Shown: piece after piece, positions 26,501 to 33,759 of the stretch
Layout of the letters: every line of letters starts with the position of its first letter
Position numbering within the stretch: the first letter of the stretch is position 1
From: Chitinophaga sp. XS-30
Lineage (GTDB): Bacteria > Bacteroidota > Bacteroidia > Chitinophagales > Chitinophagaceae
Direction: 5' to 3'
NCBI RefSeq assembly: GCF_008086345.1
Contig: NZ_CP043006.1
Coordinates: 6,017,501-6,081,500, forward strand
DNA: 64,000 nt
Made by a program: the position numbers and the translations under genes
The notes under the pieces: model-generated
Databases searched by the model: none
The model's input: only the letters and a program-made list of their open reading frames with translations
What the model was told of the DNA's origin: nothing

Positions 26501-27145
26501 GTCGGTTTCCCTGTGAACGCATTATATGCTTTCCAGTACAAGGGGCTGGATGCAGTCGGCCAACCGCAATGGCTTGCCGGAAATGGCGAGCTCACCATTC
26601 TCCCTTTAACGGGCAATGACATGAATGCCGTGATATACAGCGGCACCTCCGATCCCCGCATCAACGCCACGCTTACGAATGAATGGCATTATAAGGGCAT
26701 CAGCCTGAATGTACTGGCCGTGTATTACGGCGGGCAAAGCCTCCGGGCCGTTGTGCCCGAAGTGATCAGCGGCGCTCCTTACGGCTCCATGCCCGCCTAC
26801 CTGCTGGACAGCTGGGAACCCGGCAAGACCAACACCATTATACCCGGTTTCGGCAAATATTCACCGGGCATGTACCCGGGCACCCGCAGCGTACCGCCCT
26901 ACCATCTGGCCTACTCAGACGCATTCGTGCGTAAAGGCGATTTCATCAAGGTACGAAGCGCTACACTGGGCTATCAATTACCACATGGATGGACGGACAG
27001 GATCGGCGCGCGATCCGCAAAACTGCGTTTCCAGCTCAACAATCCTAAAGCTATCTGGACCCGGAATGACATTGGTCTGGATCCCGAGACCGGCGGAGCA
27101 CGCGTGCCTTCTTCCTTCGTCTTCGGTATTAATGTCAACTACTAA
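23549..27145 (+). CDS. SusC-like TonB-dependent outer-membrane transporter with STN signalling domain
   Basis: A 1198-residue SusC/RagA protein. The signal peptide proper (MRMLSFLLLAACLSVHATG) begins near residue 36, after a Pro/Gly-rich extension seen in many Chitinophaga SusCs; a start at the internal Met33 or Met36 is possible. Order: STN domain (about 60-112, SIKQVFAAIEQQTGYVAFYN), carboxypeptidase-like beta domain (about 150-230), plug (about 245-350, KDAAAAAIYGARAANGVIVI), then a beta barrel. The STN domain marks it as a transducer that signals to the FecR upstream. With SusD, 12 bp downstream, it imports an oligomeric nutrient across the outer membrane. No glycoside hydrolase is nearby, so the substrate could be a peptide rather than a glycan. 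Confidence 0.95.
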   Translation: MQKTAISGLGKPVPPPYGPATRNTGPGLPAKIMRIMRMLSFLLLAACLSVHATGVAQHVTLSGRSLSIKQVFAAIEQQTGYVAFYNEDLLSGTRPVSVSVSNMPLKRLLEEVLKDQPLDYVIEDKTIILSRRARTNPVYISPAAALAPVKLRITDTTGQPLPGAAVNIRGSRASGMTDADGILHIDVKEGDVLLVSFVGHNTHTVTITKDILDNATLDITLRPSITRLQEIVVTVNTGYQVVAKEKMTGATVSLGSAELEKRYTPNIMDNLEGRAPGLVIYRGTTSIRGIGTINANKNPLIVLDGLPVEGSVADINPYDVENVTVLKDAAAAAIYGARAANGVIVITTKKAKGNRTTVEFSSDVTITEKPDIGFNLLTPAQQVDMEGLVYDYLYYGGIYPSTEAAVAATEAAFIRGSGIQPLYYAYYQRAKGIITQSEFDQQVASLKQGDFRRQFKDHALLNGLLQQYNLAVRSAGDKFQSNLILNYKTSNTGIINAYDRQLNLFYKGAYDITKWLSANYGVNTVLGYGKASNSAFATSGLNIPSYQSLLDADGNNVYYSTAEYNMYNTDPASQPSQDLRFNHLEELGKDMKRTNSQHNRYYLNLSAKVLPGLTLTPQFQYESNTISTSAYSEADSYIMRYLKSVYTTLLPANGGKLATTNTRGDYWTARGQAQYQRSFGAHAVDMIAGTEFRQTRVKGTGGLLLGYDDQLQSHATTSVSFPALYALRNTTTFKPGFSTAALYSTYLNDPLTVIPETVHRFNSNYANVTYTYDDRYNAFGSFRVDYADVFGLDEKFRGRPLWSAGLGWAIHNEGFMEGISWVNFLKLRTTYGVTGNIVQGVSSFLTANSTLVNPITSAPLSIVTNAANPELRWEKTTTVNAGLDFALLNNRLNGTLDLYRKKGSDLLVTTRLDPSEGFTSQIINNGGVLNKGIELNINYEWFQSTRRNGLRWLTGVLLSRNLNEITYIDETATTPVALAQNGYRVGFPVNALYAFQYKGLDAVGQPQWLAGNGELTILPLTGNDMNAVIYSGTSDPRINATLTNEWHYKGISLNVLAVYYGGQSLRAVVPEVISGAPYGSMPAYLLDSWEPGKTNTIIPGFGKYSPGMYPGTRSVPPYHLAYSDAFVRKGDFIKVRSATLGYQLPHGWTDRIGARSAKLRFQLNNPKAIWTRNDIGLDPETGGARVPSSFVFGINVNY

Positions 27146-27157
27146 AACCTGCTGAAC

Positions 27158-28588
27158 ATGAAAAAGATCATCGCTATTACAGGATGTATATTATATATGG
27201 GCATCGTGCTGCCGGCCTGTCAGAAATTCACGGAGATCACGCCGAAAGGCGCCAACATACTCAACCGTGTGTCTGACCTCGACCTGCTGCTGAACTACAA
27301 CTTCTCTTCCGGAGATGCGAACAGTGCGCAGGCGGCCTTCTCTGCCAATGATGTGGGCAACCTGGTAAACGATACCTATGCCTACACAACGAACATCCCG
27401 TCGCTCATCACTGCCCAAACACAGAATCTCAATTATGCATATACCGTGTATGATGCGTCCATAGACAGGAAAACGCTGGCTGTTACGGATGCGAAATATG
27501 AAAAGATGTATTTCATCATCAACAATGTATGCAACGTGATCCTCAGGAATGCCGACAATGCATCCGGCGACCGGCAGAAAGCCAGCCAATACAAGGCGGA
27601 AGCCTATATCCTCCGGGCCTACATGCACTACATGCTGGTCAATCTCTATGCAAAAGCCTATGATCCGGCCACTGCGGCTACAGACCCCGGCATTCCTTAT
27701 GTAAAAGAAGATAATATCATCTCCGAGCCCAACAGGAAAAGCACCGTTGCAGAAGTTTACGACAACATTCAGGCTGATATAGATGCCGCTTTTCAACTGA
27801 ACAGCCTACCCCGTATCCCTGTAAACAATATGCGCACAGGGCAGGCGTTCGCGTATGGCGTAAAAGCACTGGTACTGCTGAATATGCGCAAACATACGGA
27901 AGCACTGGCAGCTGCCGGCCAGAGCCTCAGCATCGATAGTGTTTTGCATGATGACCGGCTCTATGCGCCCGTGGGTACCGCTGCCTACGTCAAACCGGTG
28001 ATGACACCGCAGGAGAACCTGTTCTACATGGGAGCAGGCGGCAGTCCCACCGTTGCATCGCCCAGTATCGAGATCACCAGCCATATTTACGAACCCGGCA
28101 ACATCGTCAACAGCTATGTGGAGCCGTATTATGCGCTGGACAATCCGTTCAGCGGAATTGCAGGTTCAAAGCTGTGGCTGAGCCAGGGAGGGGTTTATGC
28201 GATCAATACCGCCGGCCTCACTACCAGCGACACTTATCTCATCCAGGCCGAATGCCATGCGCGTAGCGGAAACCTCAATGAAGCGCTGCGCATCATCAAC
28301 AAGATCAGGGAAAGACGGATTCATCCGAACGACTTCACACCGGTGTCTGCCAATACAACAGCCGGAGTAATGGCCTTGCTGATGCGTACTTCCCGGATCG
28401 AATTCCTTTATAGCATGCGCAATTTCTTCAACATCAAACGCTGGAATACGGAACCGGACTACCAGCAGACCATAACCAGAACGGTGAACGGGGTAACTTA
28501 TTCGCTGGCTCCGGATTCTCCGCTCTGGATCTTTCCCTTCCCGCAAAGCGCTACCAATTACAATAATGAACTGACCCAAAACTATTAG
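27158..28588 (+). CDS. SusD/RagB-family nutrient-binding lipoprotein
   Basis: A 476-residue surface lipoprotein. The signal MKKIIAITGCILYMGIVLPAC ends in a lipobox (VLPAC). N-terminal EITPKGANILNRVSDLDLLL and the TPR-like AYILRAYMHYMLVNLYAKAY near 150 are SusD marks; the C-terminal part has LYSMRNFFNIKRWN and the family end LWIFPFPQSATNYNNELTQN. SusD forms the lid over the partner SusC barrel and captures the substrate. It is co-transcribed with susC (12 bp) and with the thioredoxin-like gene (4 bp). Confidence 0.94.
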   Translation: MKKIIAITGCILYMGIVLPACQKFTEITPKGANILNRVSDLDLLLNYNFSSGDANSAQAAFSANDVGNLVNDTYAYTTNIPSLITAQTQNLNYAYTVYDASIDRKTLAVTDAKYEKMYFIINNVCNVILRNADNASGDRQKASQYKAEAYILRAYMHYMLVNLYAKAYDPATAATDPGIPYVKEDNIISEPNRKSTVAEVYDNIQADIDAAFQLNSLPRIPVNNMRTGQAFAYGVKALVLLNMRKHTEALAAAGQSLSIDSVLHDDRLYAPVGTAAYVKPVMTPQENLFYMGAGGSPTVASPSIEITSHIYEPGNIVNSYVEPYYALDNPFSGIAGSKLWLSQGGVYAINTAGLTTSDTYLIQAECHARSGNLNEALRIINKIRERRIHPNDFTPVSANTTAGVMALLMRTSRIEFLYSMRNFFNIKRWNTEPDYQQTITRTVNGVTYSLAPDSPLWIFPFPQSATNYNNELTQNY

Positions 28589-28592
28589 TATC

Positions 28593-29624
28593 ATGCTTAT
28601 CACTAAACTGACCGCAGCACTCACCCTGCTGACACTCACCACACAGGCACAGGAAAACTTCGTCATCAACGGTAAAACAGGCACCGGCAATGCGCCCGGG
28701 AAAGCCTACCTGCTATATAAAAATGGCCGGGACATCATCACCGATTCCGCGGACCTGCATCATGGCGCATTCGAATTCAAAGGCAGCCTGAAGGAACCTA
28801 CCCTGGCCCGCCTGATCGTAGATCATAAAGGCATTGGTTTTTCCAACACACCCATGAACGCGGATATGATCATGATGTATCTCGAAAAAGGTACCATCCA
28901 TATCAATGCGGCAGATTCCGTAAAAAAAGCGAAGATCACAGGCTCGGCCATTAATGACGATCATGCCCGTTACCAGGCATTCATTGCCGGCACGGGCAAG
29001 GAAGACCTCCTGACCAAAGAGTTTGAATTCATCAGGGCGAACCCTGATTCTTACGTCAGCCTTTATACCCTGCGCGCAGCAGCAGTGCCGGTGATAGACG
29101 TACCGGTGATAGAGCCGCTCTTCAATGGATTGAGCAAACACTTGCAATCGTCTGTTACAGGCCGGGAGTTCAGGGAACTGATCGACAAGAAAAAGGCATT
29201 GGCGATAGGACAAATCGCACCCGGCTTTACGCAGAATGATGTGAACGGCCAGCCGGTGAGCCTCTCGGATTTCAGAGGTAAATATGTGCTGATCGACTTC
29301 TGGGCCTCCTGGTGCGGCCCCTGCCGCGCTGAGAACCCTCACCTCGTGAAGGCTTACAACAGGTATAAAGACAAAGGATTTACCGTACTCGGCGTTTCGC
29401 TGGACAGGCCCGGCAAGAAAGAAGACTGGCTGAAGGCCATTGAAAAAGATGGACTGACCTGGACGCAGCTATCCGATCTTCAGTTCTGGGACAATGCGGT
29501 GGCCAGGCAATATGGTATCAAAAGCGTTCCCCAGAACTTCCTGCTGGATAAAGAAGGCCGTATCCTGGCCGTTGATCTGCGCGGAGATGCGCTGAATGAA
29601 ACACTTTCCAGGCTGATCAACTGA
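28593..29624 (+). CDS. TlpA-type thiol-disulfide reductase with DUF4369 domain
   Basis: A 343-residue exported protein: signal peptide 1-19, a DUF4369-like beta domain (about 22-130), a helical linker, and a thioredoxin/AhpC-TSA domain from about 205. The active site WCGPC has Cys241 and Cys244 in FWASWCGPCRAENPHL. Such proteins keep periplasmic or surface thiols reduced. It is the last gene of the susCD transcript, 4 bp after susD, and this susCD-TlpA arrangement recurs in Bacteroidota loci whose substrate I cannot name. The lack of any polysaccharide lyase or hydrolase beside it hints that the locus handles a Cys-containing peptide or protein product; this is speculative. Confidence 0.92.
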   Translation: MLITKLTAALTLLTLTTQAQENFVINGKTGTGNAPGKAYLLYKNGRDIITDSADLHHGAFEFKGSLKEPTLARLIVDHKGIGFSNTPMNADMIMMYLEKGTIHINAADSVKKAKITGSAINDDHARYQAFIAGTGKEDLLTKEFEFIRANPDSYVSLYTLRAAAVPVIDVPVIEPLFNGLSKHLQSSVTGREFRELIDKKKALAIGQIAPGFTQNDVNGQPVSLSDFRGKYVLIDFWASWCGPCRAENPHLVKAYNRYKDKGFTVLGVSLDRPGKKEDWLKAIEKDGLTWTQLSDLQFWDNAVARQYGIKSVPQNFLLDKEGRILAVDLRGDALNETLSRLIN

Positions 29625-29648
29625 TCATGTTTGCTGTTAAAAAACGGA

Positions 29649-29676
29649 GGCTGTATCTTTTCAGGTACAGCCTTTT
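29649..29676 (+). terminator. Rho-independent terminator of the susCD-tlpA transcript
   Basis: GGCTGTA (29649-29655) pairs with TACAGCC (29666-29672), extended by T-G and C-G pairs to a 6-nt loop, followed by TTTT. Confidence 0.8.
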
Positions 29677-29717
29677 GCATTGATGAGCAGCTGCGATGCC
29701 TGTAACTACGCAGCTCC

Positions 29718-29751
29718 GCGGACGCTGCATCGCCAGATATGCAGCGTCCGC
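29718..29751. repeat. 13-bp perfect inverted repeat
   Basis: GCGGACGCTGCAT (29718-29730) and ATGCAGCGTCCGC (29739-29751) pair without mismatch around an 8-nt loop. There is no T run, and the element lies immediately beside the abiEii remnant. It could be a mobile-repeat (REP-like) unit or a recombination scar; only one copy was seen here. Confidence 0.6.
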
Positions 29752-29757
29752 AACACA

Positions 29758-29821
29758 TCAGGCCAACACCCTCCCAATTGTGCGGAAAGATCATGAAAGT
29801 ATCTGACCAATCAAACATCGA
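29758..29821 (-). pseudogene. Decayed 3' end of an abiEii-type gene
   Basis: The minus strand here matches the 3' end of the intact abiEii gene at 32068-32130: over the 47-bp core beginning CAATTG 39 positions agree by my count. It still translates as FDV-stop-LVRYFHDLSAQL against LDVWSARYFHDLSAQLKLQA in the intact protein, with an in-frame stop and a small indel before the conserved stop codon. Upstream of it no further similarity remains. It is the trace of a second AbiEii copy or of a 3'-end duplication, in the same orientation as the intact gene. Confidence 0.75.
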
Positions 29822-29858
29822 ATATCATGTGGCCTGTCAAGCATTTTATTTTTTTATG

Positions 29859-29866
29859 TAAGTTTG
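29859..29866 (+). promoter_or_regulatory. -7 box ahead of the OmpA-lipoprotein gene
   Basis: TAAGTTTG matches TAnnTTTG and lies 34 bp before the ATG at 29900. Upstream there is only a T-rich run (29843-29856) and no clear TTG, so it is a partial match. Confidence 0.45.
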
Positions 29867-29899
29867 CGCCATACAATTGATAACCCAACATTCGTACAA

Positions 29900-30934
29900 A
29901 TGATGAAACAACAAATGATCTCTCTGGCAGTTGCCGTATTAGCATTGACTGCCTCCTCCTGTAACAATCAAACCAGGCAACCTTCCGCAGCAGAAGAATC
30001 CGGAGAAAAAACGGTGGCCGCAACCGAAGAAAAGAAACAGCCAGCCGGTAACGACCCCGCCGGTGCAAAAACGTTTGACATCAATACCATTCCTGTATCC
30101 GACAAGGAGATCGGAGAATTTCCCTTCTTCAACTTCCCGGAAGGCCTTAAAGCAACCAACCGCCCCATCCAGCGTAAATACGATGTGCTGTATTTTCCGA
30201 TAGATGGCGTTATGACGCCGATAGAAGGCAAAGTTTGGAAAACGTATGTGTCTATAGCAAAGGGGTCTGATGACGAATGGTCCTTACCCTATTTTCTGAA
30301 AAGCTATGACGAAGCAATTGCCGCCGTTGGAGGAGTGAAGATCTTTGATGGTAAAATAACGAATGAGGAATATGAACGGTATCACGACCAGGCGGAATAT
30401 CTGGGAGAAGATGGCTCCATTGGTTATGTTGGTCAAAGAATAGTCGTTTATGTGATTCGCCGGAGCGATGGCAGGGATGTCTATATTCAAATGGCCGGGA
30501 ACACGGCTTCAGGCAACCTCAATATCCTGCAAAAGGAAGGCTTTAAACAAACCATCACCATGATGAAGTCTGACCAGATACAGCAAGCATTGGATGAAAA
30601 GGGGAAAGCCGTTCTTTATATCAATTTCGATGTAGATAAATCCACTTTAAAACCTGATGGAAAAGACGCCGTTGCTGAAATCAGAAAAGTGCTGGAAAGC
30701 ACCCCCTCCCTCAAAATTGCCATTAATGGCTATACGGACAATACCGGTGACGATGCGCATAATAAACGGCTGTCAAACGACAGGGCTAACACGGTGATGC
30801 AGGCACTTGTTGCCGCGGGGATAGATAAGGCAAGACTGTCCGCCGAAGGGTTTGGCTCTCAAAACCCGCTTGCTGACAACTCATCTGAAGAAGGGAAGGC
30901 TAAAAACAGGAGAGTGGAGCTTGTTAAAATGTGA
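29900..30934 (+). CDS. OmpA-domain lipoprotein
   Basis: A 344-residue envelope protein. MMKQQMISLAVAVLALTASSC is a lipoprotein signal (lipobox TASSC), followed by an Ala/Glu/Lys-rich tether. A middle domain (about 75-235) of unknown fold has FPFFNFPEGLK and DVLYFPIDGV. The C-terminal OmpA domain (about 240-344) carries LYINFDVDKSTLKPDG, the peptidoglycan-binding NGYTDNTGDDAHNKRLSNDR and the end NRRVELVKM. It should sit in the outer membrane and hold peptidoglycan. The start at 29900 is preferred since it begins the signal peptide; a TTG at 29864 lies within the promoter. It stands alone, between the abiEii remnant and a possible nuclease gene. Confidence 0.9.
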   Translation: MMKQQMISLAVAVLALTASSCNNQTRQPSAAEESGEKTVAATEEKKQPAGNDPAGAKTFDINTIPVSDKEIGEFPFFNFPEGLKATNRPIQRKYDVLYFPIDGVMTPIEGKVWKTYVSIAKGSDDEWSLPYFLKSYDEAIAAVGGVKIFDGKITNEEYERYHDQAEYLGEDGSIGYVGQRIVVYVIRRSDGRDVYIQMAGNTASGNLNILQKEGFKQTITMMKSDQIQQALDEKGKAVLYINFDVDKSTLKPDGKDAVAEIRKVLESTPSLKIAINGYTDNTGDDAHNKRLSNDRANTVMQALVAAGIDKARLSAEGFGSQNPLADNSSEEGKAKNRRVELVKM

Positions 30935-31108
30935 TTTTTATTGACCGGTGGCAACCGGTAGGGTAAAGGGCTTCCATTCGCGAAGATGTTTTTCTGCTTT
31001 CTGTTAAAGGCTGATATCTCCCCATGTTGATTAAGCCTTTGATAAAAATATGGTCCAATCATTTCCCGGTTTTTCTTAAATTCAACCAGAAAATGTCTTT
31101 GTTAGCCA

Positions 31109-31984
31109 ATGAATGAAACAGAAAAAACAGTAAAGCTACGGAAACCTGATCCTGAAGAAATCCAGTATATAATGGTTTCTCGTCTTGACGGGCATTGGGA
31201 GACGATTCATATTAATGGGACATCCACATCATTTCCCATTTCATTAATTCGTGGCTTGGTACATAGACCCATGCCCGAAGAAGCATCAACCTTATTTATC
31301 CGAAGGCACGACAATGGGAATCCGGATGAGTCATGGCTGGGTAAAAGCTACGGTTTTAGATGGCAGCGCAACTTACAAAATACGCTTACATTAATCTTTC
31401 ACATAAAGGATTTGCAGCGGGTCTCATGCCCGTCAGCTTTTAAGAAACATGACATCGGGTGCCATTTAAACCATAAACACTCATTTGCGAATGAGCATCT
31501 GGAAGCAATTTTTTTAAAAGAAATGGCGGTTACCAACCGATGGCCTTTATTTGAGCAGTATTGCCATTACTTATTAAAATTACTTGGGATACATACAATA
31601 CACCCTGTGTCTTTAAAAAAAAGCAAGGGTAAAGCAGATGGGCAATTCATATTCCAGGATCTGTTTGTTCTCTATGATGCAACCCTAAGAAGTAATTTTC
31701 GGGAATACAAAAAAACGCAAATAGCATCATATGTTACCCAGTTAAAGAAAAAAAGGCATATTACCATCGGTAACAAGCCTTTTGTCCTTAGAGATATGCA
31801 AAAGCAGATCTGGATCATAACAAGAGGAACTGAAAGTGGCCCAATAACCTTGGATGCAAGTATAAATTCAGGAAAAATATCCGTAAAAGAAGTTCCATTC
31901 ACTAAATTGGTGGATATCTACTTCAAGAGAATGCACGAGGAAATCATGGCTGAAGATATATGTCTGCTTCTGAAAAACATCTGA
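31109..31984 (+). CDS. Unknown protein with PD-(D/E)XK nuclease-like features
   Basis: A 291-residue cytoplasmic protein that I do not recognise as a named family. Visible pattern in the middle: helix with Glu149 leading into LLKLLG (155-160), then KADG with Asp177, a strand ending LYDATL with Asp190, and a helix with QIASY (Gln204, Tyr208). This order equals the Glu / PD / (D/E)xK / QxxxY layout of PD-(D/E)XK nucleases, but the usual Lys is replaced by Thr192, so catalysis would need a migrated Lys (Lys201 or 202 are near). A Cys/His group at 107-124 (C107, H114, C118, H122, H124) may bind zinc. The gene is clearly AT-richer than the core genes around it and converges on the AbiE pair, suggesting an acquired defence function. 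Function is inference. Confidence 0.75.
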   Translation: MNETEKTVKLRKPDPEEIQYIMVSRLDGHWETIHINGTSTSFPISLIRGLVHRPMPEEASTLFIRRHDNGNPDESWLGKSYGFRWQRNLQNTLTLIFHIKDLQRVSCPSAFKKHDIGCHLNHKHSFANEHLEAIFLKEMAVTNRWPLFEQYCHYLLKLLGIHTIHPVSLKKSKGKADGQFIFQDLFVLYDATLRSNFREYKKTQIASYVTQLKKKRHITIGNKPFVLRDMQKQIWIITRGTESGPITLDASINSGKISVKEVPFTKLVDIYFKRMHEEIMAEDICLLLKNI

Positions 31985-32067
31985 CTCCCGGCGAAAGACG
32001 GTATGTTTCAACGAACTCCTAATACTGTACAGCCAGGTTTTACCAAATATCCGGCATCCTCTGCACA

Positions 32068-32922
32068 TCAGGCCTGCAGCTTCAATTGCGCTGAAAGGTC
32101 ATGAAAATACCTGGCCGACCAAACATCGAGCCGCTCCGGATGACGGATAAAGCGACGGATACCATCCTTCACCCGATCCATATTTACCGAATCTATCTTT
32201 TGTTTGAGCAACGATCTGAATTGTGCTTCCGTAATCACTTCTTCCTGCCAGTTGCCGCTGCCTTTGGCGCGCAGCAGAAAGTGAGAAAGGTTGAGCGGTG
32301 TTCCATTTCTTATATACCATTCCATATCGTACCAATCACGCCCCTTGACATTGTTTTGCCATTTGCGAAAGAGGAGTGCATGCATTTTACCGGCAAAAAG
32401 GTCTGGCAATGAAAAACACTTTACATAAAAAGAAAATGGCCGGGTCAGCAGCTTCTCTTCGGTCGCAAACCCTAAGGGAGGCTTTTTGTCCACCTCAATC
32501 TTGATTTTTATCCTGGCCACCTGCCCTAAATGTTGTTCGGGCAAAATGCTATCAAGCACCAACTCCTTCCAGATCGTTTCGGATTTCAGAAACGCAGATT
32601 CTACATTGGATTGTGCAGACTTTACCTTTTCATTAATGCTCACCTGCATGCCCTGTGCATTAAATTCCGAAATAATAGCCTGCATATACGGTTGAAATGA
32701 AAAACCGGCATCTTCCTCAAGTAAAGAGAAATCGAGGTCTTCAGAAAAACGATCCAGCCCGTAAAAAATCCGCAAAGCGGTTCCTCCGTAGAAAGCAGCT
32801 TTGTCGAAGAATCCGCTGCGATACAATCCAGCCAGGCCTACCTCCTGCATGATCTCCCGTAATGCAGATGTTGCTTCTTCCCTGTTGGCCGGGTTATATG
32901 ATTCGAGCCATTCTTTTATCAT
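32068..32922 (-). CDS. abiEii: AbiEii-type nucleotidyltransferase toxin
   Basis: A 284-residue protein of the AbiEii/AbiGii family. FYGGTALRIFYGLDRF (about 57-72) holds the GG(T/S) loop and SEDLDFS the paired acidic residues of the nucleotidyltransferase site; KIKIEVDKKPP near 152 supplies the third Asp strand. Family members block growth, and relatives of the toxin add nucleotides to tRNA 3' ends. It forms a type IV toxin-antitoxin unit with the gene upstream: its ATG (32920-32922) overlaps the antitoxin stop TGA by the sequence ATGA, which couples translation. A longer start at 32985 would overlap the antitoxin by 67 bases and adds no family sequence. Such pairs act in phage abortive infection or plasmid/island maintenance. 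Confidence 0.92.
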   Translation of the reverse strand: MIKEWLESYNPANREEATSALREIMQEVGLAGLYRSGFFDKAAFYGGTALRIFYGLDRFSEDLDFSLLEEDAGFSFQPYMQAIISEFNAQGMQVSINEKVKSAQSNVESAFLKSETIWKELVLDSILPEQHLGQVARIKIKIEVDKKPPLGFATEEKLLTRPFSFYVKCFSLPDLFAGKMHALLFRKWQNNVKGRDWYDMEWYIRNGTPLNLSHFLLRAKGSGNWQEEVITEAQFRSLLKQKIDSVNMDRVKDGIRRFIRHPERLDVWSARYFHDLSAQLKLQA

Positions 32923-33557
32923 AGCTGTTGTATTGTTTGTACCAAAATATCCAGCGAAGTTCTTTTCGGGGAATTGACAAGCCACTCCTTCATAGCGGGA
33001 ACATTTAAAGTCTTCAACCGGTCCAGGTCTATCCTCAAATCGTTTTCCAGGTAAGCAAGCGCACCCTTGCGGCTTCTAAGCTCTACCCCTGCAGTGGCAA
33101 TGATCTTGTCAAAAAGCGCCTTTTCGGGCGTAGCGACAAGGAAACGTTGTTTGGGAGAAACTGCTACGCTTGCAATCCCATAACTATAGTACGGTAGCCG
33201 CAATCGCGTATAGCTAAACACACCAAGAGGAGTCTGGTAAATACGACTGCCCTTTGTGGTAACGGAAGTGGTTTCATAGACTTTTTCCGGGATAAGGTCA
33301 TAGTAAGACAAGGCGCTTTCGAGCGAAACATAGCTCGGCCCCAGAATATGATTGGCCAACAGGAAGGGATCAGGCTGCTGATGGGTGATCTTTGGGCCGG
33401 CCACATAAAGCCCTTTTCTTACGGGGAGCAAAAGACCGTCCTTTACCAGATACTGAATTTTGTCATTCGGCTGCCGGTAATCCTGTAGCAACCATGTCAT
33501 TACATGATGAGGAATGGGGGTTTCCCCGTATTGCTGTATGGATTGTGCTAAAGTCAC
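32919..33557 (-). CDS. abiEi: AbiEi-type antitoxin/repressor
   Basis: A 212-residue protein with an N-terminal winged helix (about 1-55, WLLQDYRQPNDKIQYLVKDG and LLLPVRKGLYV) and the AbiEi C-terminal domain (about 60-200), marked by YVSLESALSYYDLIPE and VATPEKALFDKI. AbiEi neutralises AbiEii without binding the toxin directly and represses its own operon through the winged helix. The start codon is GTG; no ATG lies upstream in frame. A -7 box lies 5 bp upstream of this GTG, so the transcript would have little or no leader if that promoter is used. A palindrome overlaps the -33 region. Confidence 0.9.
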   Translation of the reverse strand: MTLAQSIQQYGETPIPHHVMTWLLQDYRQPNDKIQYLVKDGLLLPVRKGLYVAGPKITHQQPDPFLLANHILGPSYVSLESALSYYDLIPEKVYETTSVTTKGSRIYQTPLGVFSYTRLRLPYYSYGIASVAVSPKQRFLVATPEKALFDKIIATAGVELRSRKGALAYLENDLRIDLDRLKTLNVPAMKEWLVNSPKRTSLDILVQTIQQL

Positions 33558-33561
33558 GTTA

Positions 33562-33606
33562 CAAATGTAGAATTTTATAGGGATAATATGAAATATTCAT
33601 ATTATC
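33562..33606 (-). promoter_or_regulatory. Promoter and palindromic operator of abiEi-abiEii
   Basis: On the minus strand TACATTTG (33569-33562) fits the -7 box and TTTC, close to TTTG, stands 20 bp upstream. The inverted repeat GATAATATGA (33582-33591) / TCATATTATC (33597-33606), 10-bp perfect arms with a 5-bp centre, covers that -33 area. AbiEi proteins are known to bind inverted repeats upstream of their operon, so this is the expected autorepression site. Confidence 0.7.
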
Positions 33607-33759
33607 TATGTCAATTTCCGCATTTTCCATCCCACCTTTGCATGATGTCAGTACCTGGTATCTAAAGACGTTTTCAAAACCCGTAAATTGCACCCCCCGT
33701 AAACAATACGTTCCGCATCCCACAGTTGGCGGTAATTTTAAATACATCAAACAACAATC

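Noticed and set aside
29718..29751. Terminator of the susCD-tlpA operon
   Set aside because: The stem is strong but no T tract follows on either strand, and a regular terminator exists at 29649-29676.
30945..30962. ACCGGT-GGCA-ACCGGT hairpin after the OmpA gene as a terminator
   Set aside because: Only a 6-bp stem and no T run follows.
32923..32985. N-terminal extension of AbiEii from the ATG at 32985
   Set aside because: It overlaps the antitoxin gene by 67 bases and the extra residues are the antitoxin C-terminal sequence read in another frame; the ATGA overlap start is typical of coupled pairs.
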